Assembly: GCF_000023825.1 (NCBI RefSeq)
Contig: NC_013061.1
Coordinates: 682,001 to 746,000, forward strand
Direction of reading: 5' to 3'
DNA length: 64,000 bases
DNA from: Pedobacter heparinus DSM 2366
Lineage (GTDB): Bacteria > Bacteroidota > Bacteroidia > Sphingobacteriales > Sphingobacteriaceae
The notes beneath the pieces were generated by a model. That model made no database searches and was not told the origin of the DNA. It worked only from the letters and a program-made list of their open reading frames with translations. Numbering within the stretch: the first letter of the stretch is position 1; the number at the start of each line of letters is the position of its first letter. This document shows, one piece after another, positions 8,805 through 17,004 of the stretch. The translations under genes were made by a program, and so were the position numbers.

Positions 8805-10217
8805 GTGAACAGAAGATCCTTTTTACAAAGCGTCGGTTTTATAACCGGCAGTGCTTTTATCAGCCTCCAATCCAATGCCTTCAATAAACTTAGCCGCGAT
8901 AAAACCGTAACGGGCAGGGTAACCGATGGCAAAAAAGGGATAGCAAATGTAGTGCTCTCTGATGGTTACAGTGTTGTGTTAACGGATAATAATGGAAAAT
9001 ACAGCATCACACCTGATGCAAAAGCAACAAACATCTTCATGAGCACGCCTGCCGGCTACGAGTTTAAAACGGATTACAATGTGGCCCGGCAATACGAAAC
9101 ACTGGGCAGTCGCAATGCATACGATTTCACCCTTAAAGCGCTTAAAAGGAACGACAATAAGCACAATTTCATCATCTGGGCCGACCCTCAGGTAAAAAAC
9201 AAAAATGATGTAAAACAGATGATGGATACTGCTGTGCCTGATGTACAGCAACTGCTGAAATCGATGGGCCCTGATGCATTGGTACACGGTGTTGGGGTGG
9301 GCGACCTGGTATGGGACAACCATGCCCTGTTTCCTGATTATAACAGAGCTGTGGCACAAATGGGCATCCCTTTCTTTCAGGCACTTGGCAATCACGATCA
9401 AGATTACAGACTGGGTGGCGATGAAACGGCTGATAAAACATTTAAAGAAATATACGGCCCTACCTATTATTCTTTTAACCGTGGTAAAGCACATTATGTG
9501 GTGCTCGATGATGTACGCTATCTTGGCGTAGAACGTACATACGATGGCTATATTATGGAAAACCAGTTGAACTGGCTTGCCCAGGACCTGAAACATGTAA
9601 ACAAAGATCAGCTGCTGATCATCTGCCTGCACATCCCTGTTCACAATGCCGTTAAAAATAACACTGATTTTTATGCCCTGCTGGAAGGTTATACAAATGT
9701 ACACATCATGTCGGGCCATACCCACTATAACCTCAACAACATTACCAATGGAATATACGAACACAACCATGGAACGGTTTGTGGCGCATGGTGGACTGGC
9801 CCTATCTGTAGCGATGGTACACCTCGCGGCTATGGTGTGTATGAGGTAAACGGCAATGAACTGAAATGGTATTATAAATCGACCGGTTTCGACAAAACCA
9901 AACAGCTGAGTGTCTACACAGAGGAACTGACCAACCAGAAAAGACTGATTGCAAATGTATGGAACTGGGATCCGGAATGGAAAGTTGAATATTTTTTAGA
10001 CGATAAACCAATGGGAGCACCCGAACAGCAAAAAGGATTTGACCCCCTTGCTGTGCAGTTGTATAAAGGTGATAAGCTGCCTGTTAGCAGGCCTTTTGCC
10101 GAACCCAAAAAGATGGACCATTTATTTGTTGCCCACTTTAGCCCATCAGTTAAAAAAGTTAAAGTAACGGCAACAGACCGTTTTGGAGAAAAATATACCG
10201 TGATCACCGAATGCTAA
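8805..10217 (+). CDS. Tat-exported calcineurin-like metallophosphoesterase
   Basis: 470-residue two-metal phosphoesterase, predicted periplasmic or surface-exposed. It begins with GTG, and the N-terminus NRRSFLQS followed by a weakly hydrophobic stretch fits a twin-arginine signal. Order of domains: a MetallophosN-like beta-sandwich (about 35-110), the calcineurin-like core (about 118-330) and a MetallophosC-like beta domain. Core motifs seen are WADPQ (Asp127), GVGDLVWDN (Asp167), LGNHDQDY (Asn196-His197), CLHIPVHN and SGHTHYN, covering all metal-ligand positions. In the first motif Gln replaces the usual His of DxH, as in other family members. Neighbours suggest a role in removing or cleaving phosphate groups during glycerophospholipid breakdown; the exact substrate is unknown. 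Confidence 0.88.
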   Translation: MNRRSFLQSVGFITGSAFISLQSNAFNKLSRDKTVTGRVTDGKKGIANVVLSDGYSVVLTDNNGKYSITPDAKATNIFMSTPAGYEFKTDYNVARQYETLGSRNAYDFTLKALKRNDNKHNFIIWADPQVKNKNDVKQMMDTAVPDVQQLLKSMGPDALVHGVGVGDLVWDNHALFPDYNRAVAQMGIPFFQALGNHDQDYRLGGDETADKTFKEIYGPTYYSFNRGKAHYVVLDDVRYLGVERTYDGYIMENQLNWLAQDLKHVNKDQLLIICLHIPVHNAVKNNTDFYALLEGYTNVHIMSGHTHYNLNNITNGIYEHNHGTVCGAWWTGPICSDGTPRGYGVYEVNGNELKWYYKSTGFDKTKQLSVYTEELTNQKRLIANVWNWDPEWKVEYFLDDKPMGAPEQQKGFDPLAVQLYKGDKLPVSRPFAEPKKMDHLFVAHFSPSVKKVKVTATDRFGEKYTVITEC

Positions 10218-10261
10218 AAAACAGTATAAAACTGCTTCAAATCAACTAACAACCTGAATCA

Positions 10262-11230
10262 ATGAAAAAAATCGTAACCTTACTTTGTGTGTTGTCCTTT
10301 TGGATAATTGCATGCTCTTCAAAGAAAGCGGTATCTGTACCTGATCATTCAGCGCCATCCCTTGATTATAAAAATACCAACCTGATCATTACCGATCAGT
10401 CGCAAAACCGGATAGCCAAGGTAGACCTCAAAACGCAGGCCATCGTTTGGGAATGGAAGGCCGCTACAGGCATTCCGGCAAAAGATGTGGCCTGGTTTAG
10501 CAACATCAGCGAAGGGAAACTGGTGTACAGCGGAAAATATATGCTCATCACCGCTTCTGGTGGCGGTGTAGCCCTGGTTAGGATTTCTGATAAGGCAACC
10601 GTATTTTATTGTTATGTAGGTGGCAATACACATTCGGCCGAGATCCTTCCAGATGGAAATATTGTTACTGCTTCGAGTACAGGAAAACTGCTTACCCTCA
10701 TCCATGTAAACCTGAACAGCTTCCCCGATAATGTTTATAAAAAAACAATGGTACTGGATGATGCCCATAATGTAGTATGGGACAAACAGCGCCAGATACT
10801 TTGGTCGGCAAACAAAGACAAACTTGTAGCCTATACTTATAACTTTAACTGCAACGCTCCCGACCTTACCGTAAAAGAAAGTATAAATTTGCCGGCTAGT
10901 GGTTGCCACGACCTGTTTCCTGTATATGGCGAAGATGCTTTATGGGTGTCTACAAGTACCAAAGCCTGGAAAGTTGACCTTAAAACCCGGAATATAAAAG
11001 AATCATCGGCCCTGCCGCGGATTAAAAGTGTGGATTCAGGCCCTGAAGGCTATCCTGTAATTACCCTTCAGGGAATAGATACCGACCAGCAATGGTATAA
11101 CGATAAGGTTCAGGACCTAAATGGTAAAACCATTTTTCAAATGGCTGGCTTAAAAATGTACAAAGCAAGGTGGGATCTTAAAAATGATTTTAGTTATTCC
11201 GCAAATGATGATATAAAAACCTGTAACTAA
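10262..11230 (+). CDS. Beta-propeller-like lipoprotein (DUF6528-like)
   Basis: 322 residues. The signal peptide ends in a lipobox, IIAC at about Cys18, so it should be anchored to a membrane. The mature part carries repeated strand-turn units such as NLIITDQSQNRIAKVDLKT, AIVWEWKA, SAEILPDGNIVTASSTG and DDAHNVVWDKQ, a pattern of PQQ- or WD-like blades. It resembles the DUF6528 family, but I am not sure of that name. No catalytic residues can be assigned. Its stop overlaps the start of the glycerophosphodiesterase gene by one base, so the two are co-translated and probably act together, perhaps by binding the ligand. Confidence 0.7.
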   Translation: MKKIVTLLCVLSFWIIACSSKKAVSVPDHSAPSLDYKNTNLIITDQSQNRIAKVDLKTQAIVWEWKAATGIPAKDVAWFSNISEGKLVYSGKYMLITASGGGVALVRISDKATVFYCYVGGNTHSAEILPDGNIVTASSTGKLLTLIHVNLNSFPDNVYKKTMVLDDAHNVVWDKQRQILWSANKDKLVAYTYNFNCNAPDLTVKESINLPASGCHDLFPVYGEDALWVSTSTKAWKVDLKTRNIKESSALPRIKSVDSGPEGYPVITLQGIDTDQQWYNDKVQDLNGKTIFQMAGLKMYKARWDLKNDFSYSANDDIKTCN

Positions 11231-12132
11231 TGAAAAATATAATCTGTGTAACCAGCCTGGCGCTGTTAAGCCTGTCGGGATGTAAAACCATGCAAAACAC
11301 CAAGTCAATCACCAAAGCTGAATTCCCGGCTTTCAGCACCGAAGCCCATAGGGGGGGCAGGGGGCTAATGCCCGAAAATACCATTGTAGCGATGCGCAAT
11401 GCCATCGATATTGGGGTAACTACCCTCGAAATGGATACCCATATCACCAAAGATGGCCAGGTGGTGGTTACACACGACGATTACCTGAGCCCGTCCTTTA
11501 TGCTTACACCCGAGGGTAAGGAAATCCCTAAGGCCGATGCTAAAAAATACCCTATCTATCAGATGGACTACAATTTGCTGAAACAGTTTGATCTGGGCAG
11601 CAAATTTCTGGCAGCTTTTCCTGAACAGAAAAAGATAAAAACGAATATACCTTTGCTGGCCGATCTGATTGATGAGGTACAAACTTACTCTAAAGGAAAA
11701 AGGCAGCTATTCTACAACATAGAAACCAAATGTAGCGCAAAAGGTGATGGCATTGTAAACCCCGGGCCAGAGCAATTTGTAAAACTGCTGATGGATGTGA
11801 TACAGAAAAAAGGTATTACCCCTTATGTAGTGATCCAGTCGTTCGACAAAAGGACCCTGCAGATCCTGCATAAAAAATATCCCGAAGTAAGAACATCCTT
11901 TCTGGTAGACAACAAAAATACAGTAGCCGAAAACCTGGCCGACCTTGGTTTTAATCCATTCATTTTGAGCCCGGCCTTTAAAATGGTAAATGAGGAACTG
12001 GTTAAGCAATGTCACGACCGGAATGTTAAAGTTATTCCCTGGACACCCAATACCAAAGCGGATATCGACAATTTAAAGCAGCTAAAGGTAGATGGCATCA
12101 TTTCCGATTACCCTAACCTGCTGGTCAATTAG
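11230..12132 (+). CDS. Glycerophosphodiester phosphodiesterase, lipoprotein
   Basis: 300 residues. It hydrolyses glycerophosphodiesters to sn-glycerol-3-phosphate and an alcohol. The signal peptide ends in the lipobox LSGC (Cys18), so it acts in the periplasm or at the outer membrane. GDPD catalytic signatures are all present: EAHRGGRGLMPENT (His40, Arg41, Glu49), LEMDTHITKDG (Glu67, Asp69) and VVTHDDYLS (His82); a C-terminal KVIPWTPN strand completes the TIM barrel. It overlaps the previous gene by one base and is followed 50 bp later by glpT, which would import the product. Related to GlpQ, but the lipoprotein form and length differ, so no symbol is given. Confidence 0.92.
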   Translation: MKNIICVTSLALLSLSGCKTMQNTKSITKAEFPAFSTEAHRGGRGLMPENTIVAMRNAIDIGVTTLEMDTHITKDGQVVVTHDDYLSPSFMLTPEGKEIPKADAKKYPIYQMDYNLLKQFDLGSKFLAAFPEQKKIKTNIPLLADLIDEVQTYSKGKRQLFYNIETKCSAKGDGIVNPGPEQFVKLLMDVIQKKGITPYVVIQSFDKRTLQILHKKYPEVRTSFLVDNKNTVAENLADLGFNPFILSPAFKMVNEELVKQCHDRNVKVIPWTPNTKADIDNLKQLKVDGIISDYPNLLVN

Positions 12133-12182
12133 CCGCAGGCAAACCAATTAAATTAAACAACTAACCAAAATAAAAGAAATAA

Positions 12183-13529
12183 ATGGGCTTTAACCTTTTC
12201 CCGCCACCCGCTCCACACAAACCTTTGCTGCCAGAAGAGCAAGTTAATTCCAGCTACTGGAAACTTCGTTTACAGGTCTTTGCTGGGATATTTTTAGGAT
12301 ATACCGCATACTATTTTGTACGCAAGAACTTCTCATTCGCTATACCGGACCTCATTAAAAATGAAGGTTATACCAAAGGGGAACTGGGATTTGCGTTCTC
12401 GGCACTTTCTATCGCCTATGGCTTTAGCAAGTTTTTAATGGGTAACCTGTCCGACAGGAGCAATGCGAGGATATTCTTATCGGCAGGACTGATATTGTCT
12501 TCCCTTACCATGGTTTGTATGGGATTTTTCCCTTTCGCAACATCGTCTATAACCGTCATGTTTGTTTTGCTGTTCATAAATGGCTGGTTTCAGGGAATGG
12601 GATGGCCACCTTGTGGCAGGGTAGTGGTACATTGGTATTCTGTAAGGGAACGCGGAACGGCAATGTCCATCTGGAACCTGGCGCACAATGTGGGCGGTTT
12701 TTTGGTAGGCCCATTAACCATTTGGGCCATTGAAATATTTATGGATTGGCAAAGCAAGCTGTATTTTCCTGGCATGGTTGCCATTGTATTTTCTATAATA
12801 GCTTATTTCCTTGTCAGGGACACCCCTCAATCCTGTGGGTTGCCGCCTATAGAGGAATACAATAATGACTATCCGAAAAGTTATGATGCAAGTCAGGAAA
12901 AGGAATTTACAGCCAAAGAGATATTTTTTAAATATGTGTTTAACAATAGGATGCTTTGGTATATAGCCATTGCCAATGCATTTGTTTATTTGGTCAGAAA
13001 TGGAATTGTTAACTGGGCGCCAACTTTTTTAGGAGAGGCAAAAGGTTATACCCAAACACAGGCAGCCTGGGCATCTTCAGTTTATGAACTGGCAGCAATT
13101 CCGGGTACCATATTGTGTGGCGTGCTGAGTGATCGTATTTTTAAAGGGAGAAGAGCCCCGGTAACGATTATTTATATGGCCTTAACATTGGTGTTTGTGC
13201 TGGTGTACTGGAAAAACCCTTCAGGTAACCAGTTGTTGCAAAACATCTCTTTATGGGGTATCGGCTTTTTGATTTACGGACCTGTAATGCTGATCGGCGT
13301 GCAGGCCCTAGACCTGGTGCCTAAAAAAGCTGCAGGTACGGCAGCTGGTCTGACAGGCTTGTTTGGCTATTTCATAGGAGACCTGATGGCCAATGCAGCA
13401 ATAGGTAGCCTGGTTGACAAATATGGTTGGGATGCCTGCTTTATTGCCATCGTAATTGCCTGTTTACTGGCTATATTCTTTACTTCGTTTACCTGGAACA
13501 GAGAAAAACGGAACCTTGCATCCAAATAA
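12183..13529 (+). CDS. glpT: Glycerol-3-phosphate:phosphate antiporter (MFS)
   Basis: 448-residue inner membrane transporter with 12 predicted helices, of the organophosphate:Pi antiporter family. It is very close in motif content to enteric GlpT: YYFVRKNF with Arg47 (equivalent of substrate-binding Arg45), WNLAHNVGG with His168 (equivalent of His165), VYLVRNGI with Arg272 (equivalent of Arg269), plus MGWPPCGR, RDTPQSCGLPPIEEY and PKKAAGTAAG. All three substrate-contact residues known from E. coli GlpT are kept, so glycerol-3-phosphate specificity is well supported. It lies downstream of the diesterase that makes its substrate and in the same locus as glpD. Confidence 0.95.
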   Translation: MGFNLFPPPAPHKPLLPEEQVNSSYWKLRLQVFAGIFLGYTAYYFVRKNFSFAIPDLIKNEGYTKGELGFAFSALSIAYGFSKFLMGNLSDRSNARIFLSAGLILSSLTMVCMGFFPFATSSITVMFVLLFINGWFQGMGWPPCGRVVVHWYSVRERGTAMSIWNLAHNVGGFLVGPLTIWAIEIFMDWQSKLYFPGMVAIVFSIIAYFLVRDTPQSCGLPPIEEYNNDYPKSYDASQEKEFTAKEIFFKYVFNNRMLWYIAIANAFVYLVRNGIVNWAPTFLGEAKGYTQTQAAWASSVYELAAIPGTILCGVLSDRIFKGRRAPVTIIYMALTLVFVLVYWKNPSGNQLLQNISLWGIGFLIYGPVMLIGVQALDLVPKKAAGTAAGLTGLFGYFIGDLMANAAIGSLVDKYGWDACFIAIVIACLLAIFFTSFTWNREKRNLASK

Positions 13530-13563
13530 AATCATTAATTTGTTGTCCTTAAAATATAGACTA

Positions 13564-14250
13564 ATGAAACATACATGTTTTAAAATTGTACTGGCCCTTA
13601 TATTTACCTTTACCTGCTGCCAGTTAAATGCCCAGGAAGTTAAATACGACAGTACTTACCGCCCGGGTGCTTACGTTAAAAAAATAGAGGAATTTAAGAA
13701 GGAAGGCATCACCAAAAAGGATTTTGTTTTTCTTGGGAACAGCATTACTGCAGGTACCAACTGGGCAAAATTACTTGACCTTCCCAATGCAAAGAACAGA
13801 GGCATATCCGGAGACATCACTTTTGGTGTTTTAGAACGGCTGGACCAGGTCATATCCGGTAAACCTGCAAAGGTCTTTGTACTGATCGGGATCAACGATA
13901 TATCCAGAAATATCCCGGATAGCCTGATCCTCAGAAATTATAAAAACATCATCAGCAGAATCAAAACAGGCTCTAAAAAGACCAAAATCTATTTTTATAC
14001 CCTACTTCCGGTTAATGCATCGTTCAATAAGTTTAAAAACCACTATGGCAAAGACGAGCACATTTTATGGTTAAACTCAGAAATCAGAAAGCTGGCCGAT
14101 AAAAAGGTAACGGTTATAGACCTGTATACACATTTTATTGATGGAGAAAATCATTTAAAAGCAAATCTGACACACGATGGATTGCACCTGAAGCCCGAAG
14201 GCTATCAGGTTTGGGCAGAGGTGCTCAAAAACGGTGGTTATTTAAAATAG
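13564..14250 (+). CDS. Secreted SGNH/GDSL-type acylhydrolase
   Basis: 228 residues from ATG 13564. An upstream in-frame start at 13456 lies inside glpT and would bury the signal peptide, so I reject it. The N-terminus (about 1-23, ending LNAQ) is a signal peptide. SGNH blocks are visible: VFLGNSITAGTNW (nucleophile Ser60), NRGISGD (Gly), LIGINDIS (Asn111) and THDGLHLKPEGY (Asp and His). Such enzymes release acyl or acetyl groups from lipids or sugars. In this locus a lysophospholipase or phospholipid deacylase role, feeding the diesterase, is plausible but inferred. It ends 10 bp from the convergent desaturase gene. Confidence 0.85.
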   Translation: MKHTCFKIVLALIFTFTCCQLNAQEVKYDSTYRPGAYVKKIEEFKKEGITKKDFVFLGNSITAGTNWAKLLDLPNAKNRGISGDITFGVLERLDQVISGKPAKVFVLIGINDISRNIPDSLILRNYKNIISRIKTGSKKTKIYFYTLLPVNASFNKFKNHYGKDEHILWLNSEIRKLADKKVTVIDLYTHFIDGENHLKANLTHDGLHLKPEGYQVWAEVLKNGGYLK

Positions 14251-14258
14251 CCGCCGTT
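14230..14258 (+). terminator. Hairpin across the end of the SGNH hydrolase gene
   Basis: A 13-bp stem with three-base loop (14230-14242 with 14246-14258, two G-T pairs) spans the stop codon at 14248-14250 and is followed by a T-rich run (ttattttt). It is the likely terminator of the glycerol-phosphate locus and lies between convergent genes. Confidence 0.6.
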
Positions 14259-14260
14259 CA

Positions 14261-15397
14261 TTATTTTTCAACAACCAATAGCACGGGTATCTGCCTGTTG
14301 ATATAAGGTGTTTCCAGGTAGGTTTCCCTGCCCAGTCTTTTCAGGGTTTTGTAATGTGATATCAGCGCAGTTCCAAACGAAGAACTTTCTATATAGTCCA
14401 GGTTAAACTCTGCAGCGGTCTGCTTTACGATAGCCCCGATGGCAGGGTAGTGAATGTGACATATTTTAGGAAACAGGTGATGCTCAACCTGTCTGTTTAA
14501 GCCCCCGCATAAAAAGCCTGTCAGCTTACATTCTACGGCAAAATTTGCAGTTGTCCGCATTTGGTGCACAGCCCAGGCTTCTTCAATATTGCCTTCGTCA
14601 TTGGGAAAAGGAAAGCTGGTGCCTTCAACCACGTGTGCCAGCTGAAAAACCAGGCCCAATACCAGTCCCTGAGCAAACTGCATCACCAGAAAACCAATCA
14701 CAAACTGCCACCAGCTAATGTTCATGACCAGTAATGGCAGTACGATAAACAGGAAGTAATAAATGGCTTTATAAAAGAAAAGGTTGAAATATTCAATTTT
14801 TGGATGGTTATGTACATGCTCGCCAATTTTTTTCTGAAAAAACTTCTTGTAATCTTTTCTGAATACCCATGAAAGCATGGCGAAGCTGTACAACACAAAT
14901 GCATAATAATGCTGATACGATTGCACTTTGCTTACTGTTTCAGCTTCCGAAAAGCGGATAAGTCCGGGTGCAACATCGATATCCTCATCATGCCCTGCAA
15001 TATTGGTGTAGGTATGGTGAACAATGTTATGGCATATATTCCATACATAGGGGCTTGCGCCAATTAAATTAAAAATAAAACTAAACAGTTTGTTTATTGT
15101 GGCATTGGAGGAGTAGGCTTTGTGAATGGCATCATGACAAACATTAAACCCCACAAAGGCTCCAAACATACCAAGCAGTACACACAACAGGATGCTGATT
15201 GTGGCGTTAAAGCCACCCAGCAATATCAGTAAATAAATGCTAAGCAGTCCCGTCAGAAAAAAGATGGTTTTGAACCACATGGCCCCGTTGGCATGTATCG
15301 AAATATCATTTTCAGTAAAATAAGCATCTACCCTTTTCCGCACAGTCACATAAAATGTTGATTGCTCAACATTCGTGAACTTAATCTTTTTTCCCAT
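14261..15397 (-). CDS. Membrane fatty acid desaturase (linoleoyl-CoA/acyl-lipid desaturase family)
   Basis: 378-residue di-iron integral membrane desaturase. The three His boxes are clear: HDAIH (His88-His92), HNIVHH (His123, 127, 128) and QVEHH (about residue 309). The QxxHH third box is typical of front-end (delta-5/6-like) desaturases, and there is no fused cytochrome b5 domain. Hydrophobic segments lie at about 43-80, 105-120, 165-235. It introduces double bonds into membrane acyl chains, usually for cold adaptation. It converges with the SGNH gene and diverges from accA (fatty acid synthesis) across a 273-bp intergenic region. Confidence 0.88.
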   Translation of the reverse strand: MGKKIKFTNVEQSTFYVTVRKRVDAYFTENDISIHANGAMWFKTIFFLTGLLSIYLLILLGGFNATISILLCVLLGMFGAFVGFNVCHDAIHKAYSSNATINKLFSFIFNLIGASPYVWNICHNIVHHTYTNIAGHDEDIDVAPGLIRFSEAETVSKVQSYQHYYAFVLYSFAMLSWVFRKDYKKFFQKKIGEHVHNHPKIEYFNLFFYKAIYYFLFIVLPLLVMNISWWQFVIGFLVMQFAQGLVLGLVFQLAHVVEGTSFPFPNDEGNIEEAWAVHQMRTTANFAVECKLTGFLCGGLNRQVEHHLFPKICHIHYPAIGAIVKQTAAEFNLDYIESSSFGTALISHYKTLKRLGRETYLETPYINRQIPVLLVVEK

Positions 15398-15670
15398 AAA
15401 TTCTTTTATCCCCCCTGGGTTGACGACCTCATCTTTATTTGTATTTGGCTAATGTACCATAATAATATATATATCAGGGTAATGTCATGTTATATTTAAG
15501 ATCGTCCTTGTTATTATTTAGTTACGAAAATACAGCTTGCCTGGTTTTCATCATATGGATTTTCAATTTGTGTGTAAAACTCCTGTGGATTCATTTATAT
15601 TTAACTTAAATTAATGCTGTATGGTCAAAACTGTTTTTTAAAATAAAATGTCTATTTTTACAGCCCGATT

Positions 15671-16633
15671 ATGGAACAGATAAAAACATCATTTGATTTT
15701 GAAAAGCCTATTGCTGAGCTGGAACAGCAAATTGAAAAGGTTAAACAAGTTGCCGATAAAACCAAAGTAGATATGTCTGCTACCTTAACTGAACTTGAAG
15801 AAAAGCTGGACAAGACCCAGCAAACACTATATAGCAACCTTACGGGGTGGCAAAAAGTTCAAATGTCCCGTCATCCTGAAAGACCGCAGACCCTTGATTA
15901 TGTCAGTATGATCTGTGATGATTTTATTGAGATGCATGGCGACAGGACCGTTAAAGATGACAAGGCTATTATTGGTGGTTTTGCAACTATAGATGGCCAG
16001 ACCGTAATGATCATTGGACACCAGAAAGGTAAAAACACCAAAGAGCGGCAATACCGGAATTTTGGTATGGCCAATCCGGAAGGTTATAGAAAAGCACTTC
16101 GGCTGATGCGCCTTGCCGAAAAGTTCAATAAGCCTGTGATCTCTTTTATTGATACCATGGGAGCCTACCCGGGCCTTGAGGCAGAAGAACGCGGACAAGG
16201 AGAGGCCATTGCCCGCAACTTGCTGGAAATGTCGGTACTAAAGGTGCCTATTTTGTGCTTTGTAGTAGGTGAAGGTGCTTCTGGTGGGGCCTTGGGTATT
16301 GGTATTGGCGACAGGGTGTACATGCTTGAGCATACCTGGTATTCGGTCATCTCTCCAGAATCCTGCTCATCTATCCTTTGGAGAAGCTGGGATTATAAGG
16401 AACGCGCTGCTGAATGCCTGAAACTGACATCTGAAGATATGTTTAAAAATAAACTGATCGACGGAATTATTAAAGAGCCACTGGGCGGTGCACATCAAAA
16501 TCCTGAACTGATGGCACAAACTTTAAAGCAACAGATCCTGGATGATCTGAAAGTATTAAAGAAAGAGAAAACAGAAAAGATGATCACTGCCAGGATTGAT
16601 AAATTCTGTGCAATGGGGGTTGTTAATGAGTAA
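15671..16633 (+). CDS. accA: Acetyl-CoA carboxylase carboxyltransferase subunit alpha
   Basis: 320 residues, usual length. With AccD it transfers CO2 from carboxybiotin to acetyl-CoA to make malonyl-CoA, the first committed step of fatty acid synthesis, in the cytoplasm. It has an N-terminal helical segment (1-70), then the crotonase-like carboxyltransferase fold with [37 protein letters not shown] and [16 protein letters not shown]. The upstream region holds only a weak promoter-like element (tattttta, 18 bases before ATG). The stop codon touches the inverted repeat pair at 16635. accD is not in the window. Confidence 0.96.
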   Translation: MEQIKTSFDFEKPIAELEQQIEKVKQVADKTKVDMSATLTELEEKLDKTQQTLYSNLTGWQKVQMSRHPERPQTLDYVSMICDDFIEMHGDRTVKDDKAIIGGFATIDGQTVMIIGHQKGKNTKERQYRNFGMANPEGYRKALRLMRLAEKFNKPVISFIDTMGAYPGLEAEERGQGEAIARNLLEMSVLKVPILCFVVGEGASGGALGIGIGDRVYMLEHTWYSVISPESCSSILWRSWDYKERAAECLKLTSEDMFKNKLIDGIIKEPLGGAHQNPELMAQTLKQQILDDLKVLKKEKTEKMITARIDKFCAMGVVNE

Positions 16634-16808
16634 TAAGCTCCTATACTGTTCTCCGGCTGCATAATTTGGCTCTGAAGGGAGCCAAAAGACGCCAGGCCGG
16701 TTCACAGCATACTCGCTTCTACCGAACAATAGCATGGCACAAAATTTAATTGCTTTTACCGAACTATGATGGTAGAAAATAATGGATAAGGACAGAGAAA
16801 ATAAACGA

Positions 16809-16841
16809 AAGCGGCCTGTAGTATACAACTACAGGCCGCTT
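16809..16841. terminator. Bidirectional terminator-like hairpin inside the inverted pair
   Basis: A 14-bp perfect stem (16809-16822 with 16828-16841) and 5-base loop, GC-rich core GCGGCCTGTAG. It is preceded by an A-rich and followed by a T-rich stretch, so it can act for accA and for the convergent minus-strand gene. Confidence 0.7.
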
Positions 16842-16860
16842 CATTTTATTACGTGTCATT

Positions 16861-16908
16861 ATAAAAACAAAGTGCAGTGATATAGAAAGCACTGCACTTT
16901 GTTTTTAT
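16861..16908. terminator. Second long hairpin inside the inverted pair
   Basis: A 19-bp perfect stem (16861-16879 with 16890-16908) and 10-base loop; the stem runs from an A-rich foot (ataaaaacaaag) to GTGCAGTG. On either strand the foot ends in a T-rich run, fitting a bidirectional terminator, 20 bp from the hairpin at 16809-16841. Confidence 0.65.
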
Positions 16909-17004
16909 GGTGAGCAGAAAGCGAGTATGCTGTGAACCGGCCTGGCGTCTTTGCGCCCCTTCGGCGCAATTATGCAGCCGGAGAACAGTATAGGAGCTTT
17001 CTTA

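Larger units (their letters stand above)
16635..16999. repeat. Pair of inverted 84/81-bp palindromic units filling the accA/DUF2723 gap
   Basis: The left unit is 16635-16718 and the right unit, in reverse orientation, is 16919-16999. Their outer 32 and inner 34 bases are identical (66 of 66). Only the central hairpin differs, and both versions stay paired: TTGGCTC/GAGCCAA on the left and TTGCGCC/GGCGCAA on the right. Each unit is itself an imperfect palindrome: its two ends match as AAGC, TAT, CTGT, CCGGC with small bubbles. The pair spans the region from the accA stop to 5 bp before the opposing stop codon. No target-site duplication is clear. Between them lie two more hairpins and a 13-bp direct repeat with one mismatch (16715-16727, 16752-16764). 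Confidence 0.85.

Noticed and set aside
8979..9770. 263-codon open frame antisense to the metallophosphoesterase
   Set aside because: It is a mirror frame of a gene with all catalytic motifs on the other strand; its translation (many Val, Ile, His, Phe) has no recognisable domain.
16635..16999. Insertion sequence
   Set aside because: Inverted arms enclose only about 200 bp with no open frame for a transposase and no clear target duplication; a REPIN-like or MITE-like repeat fits better.
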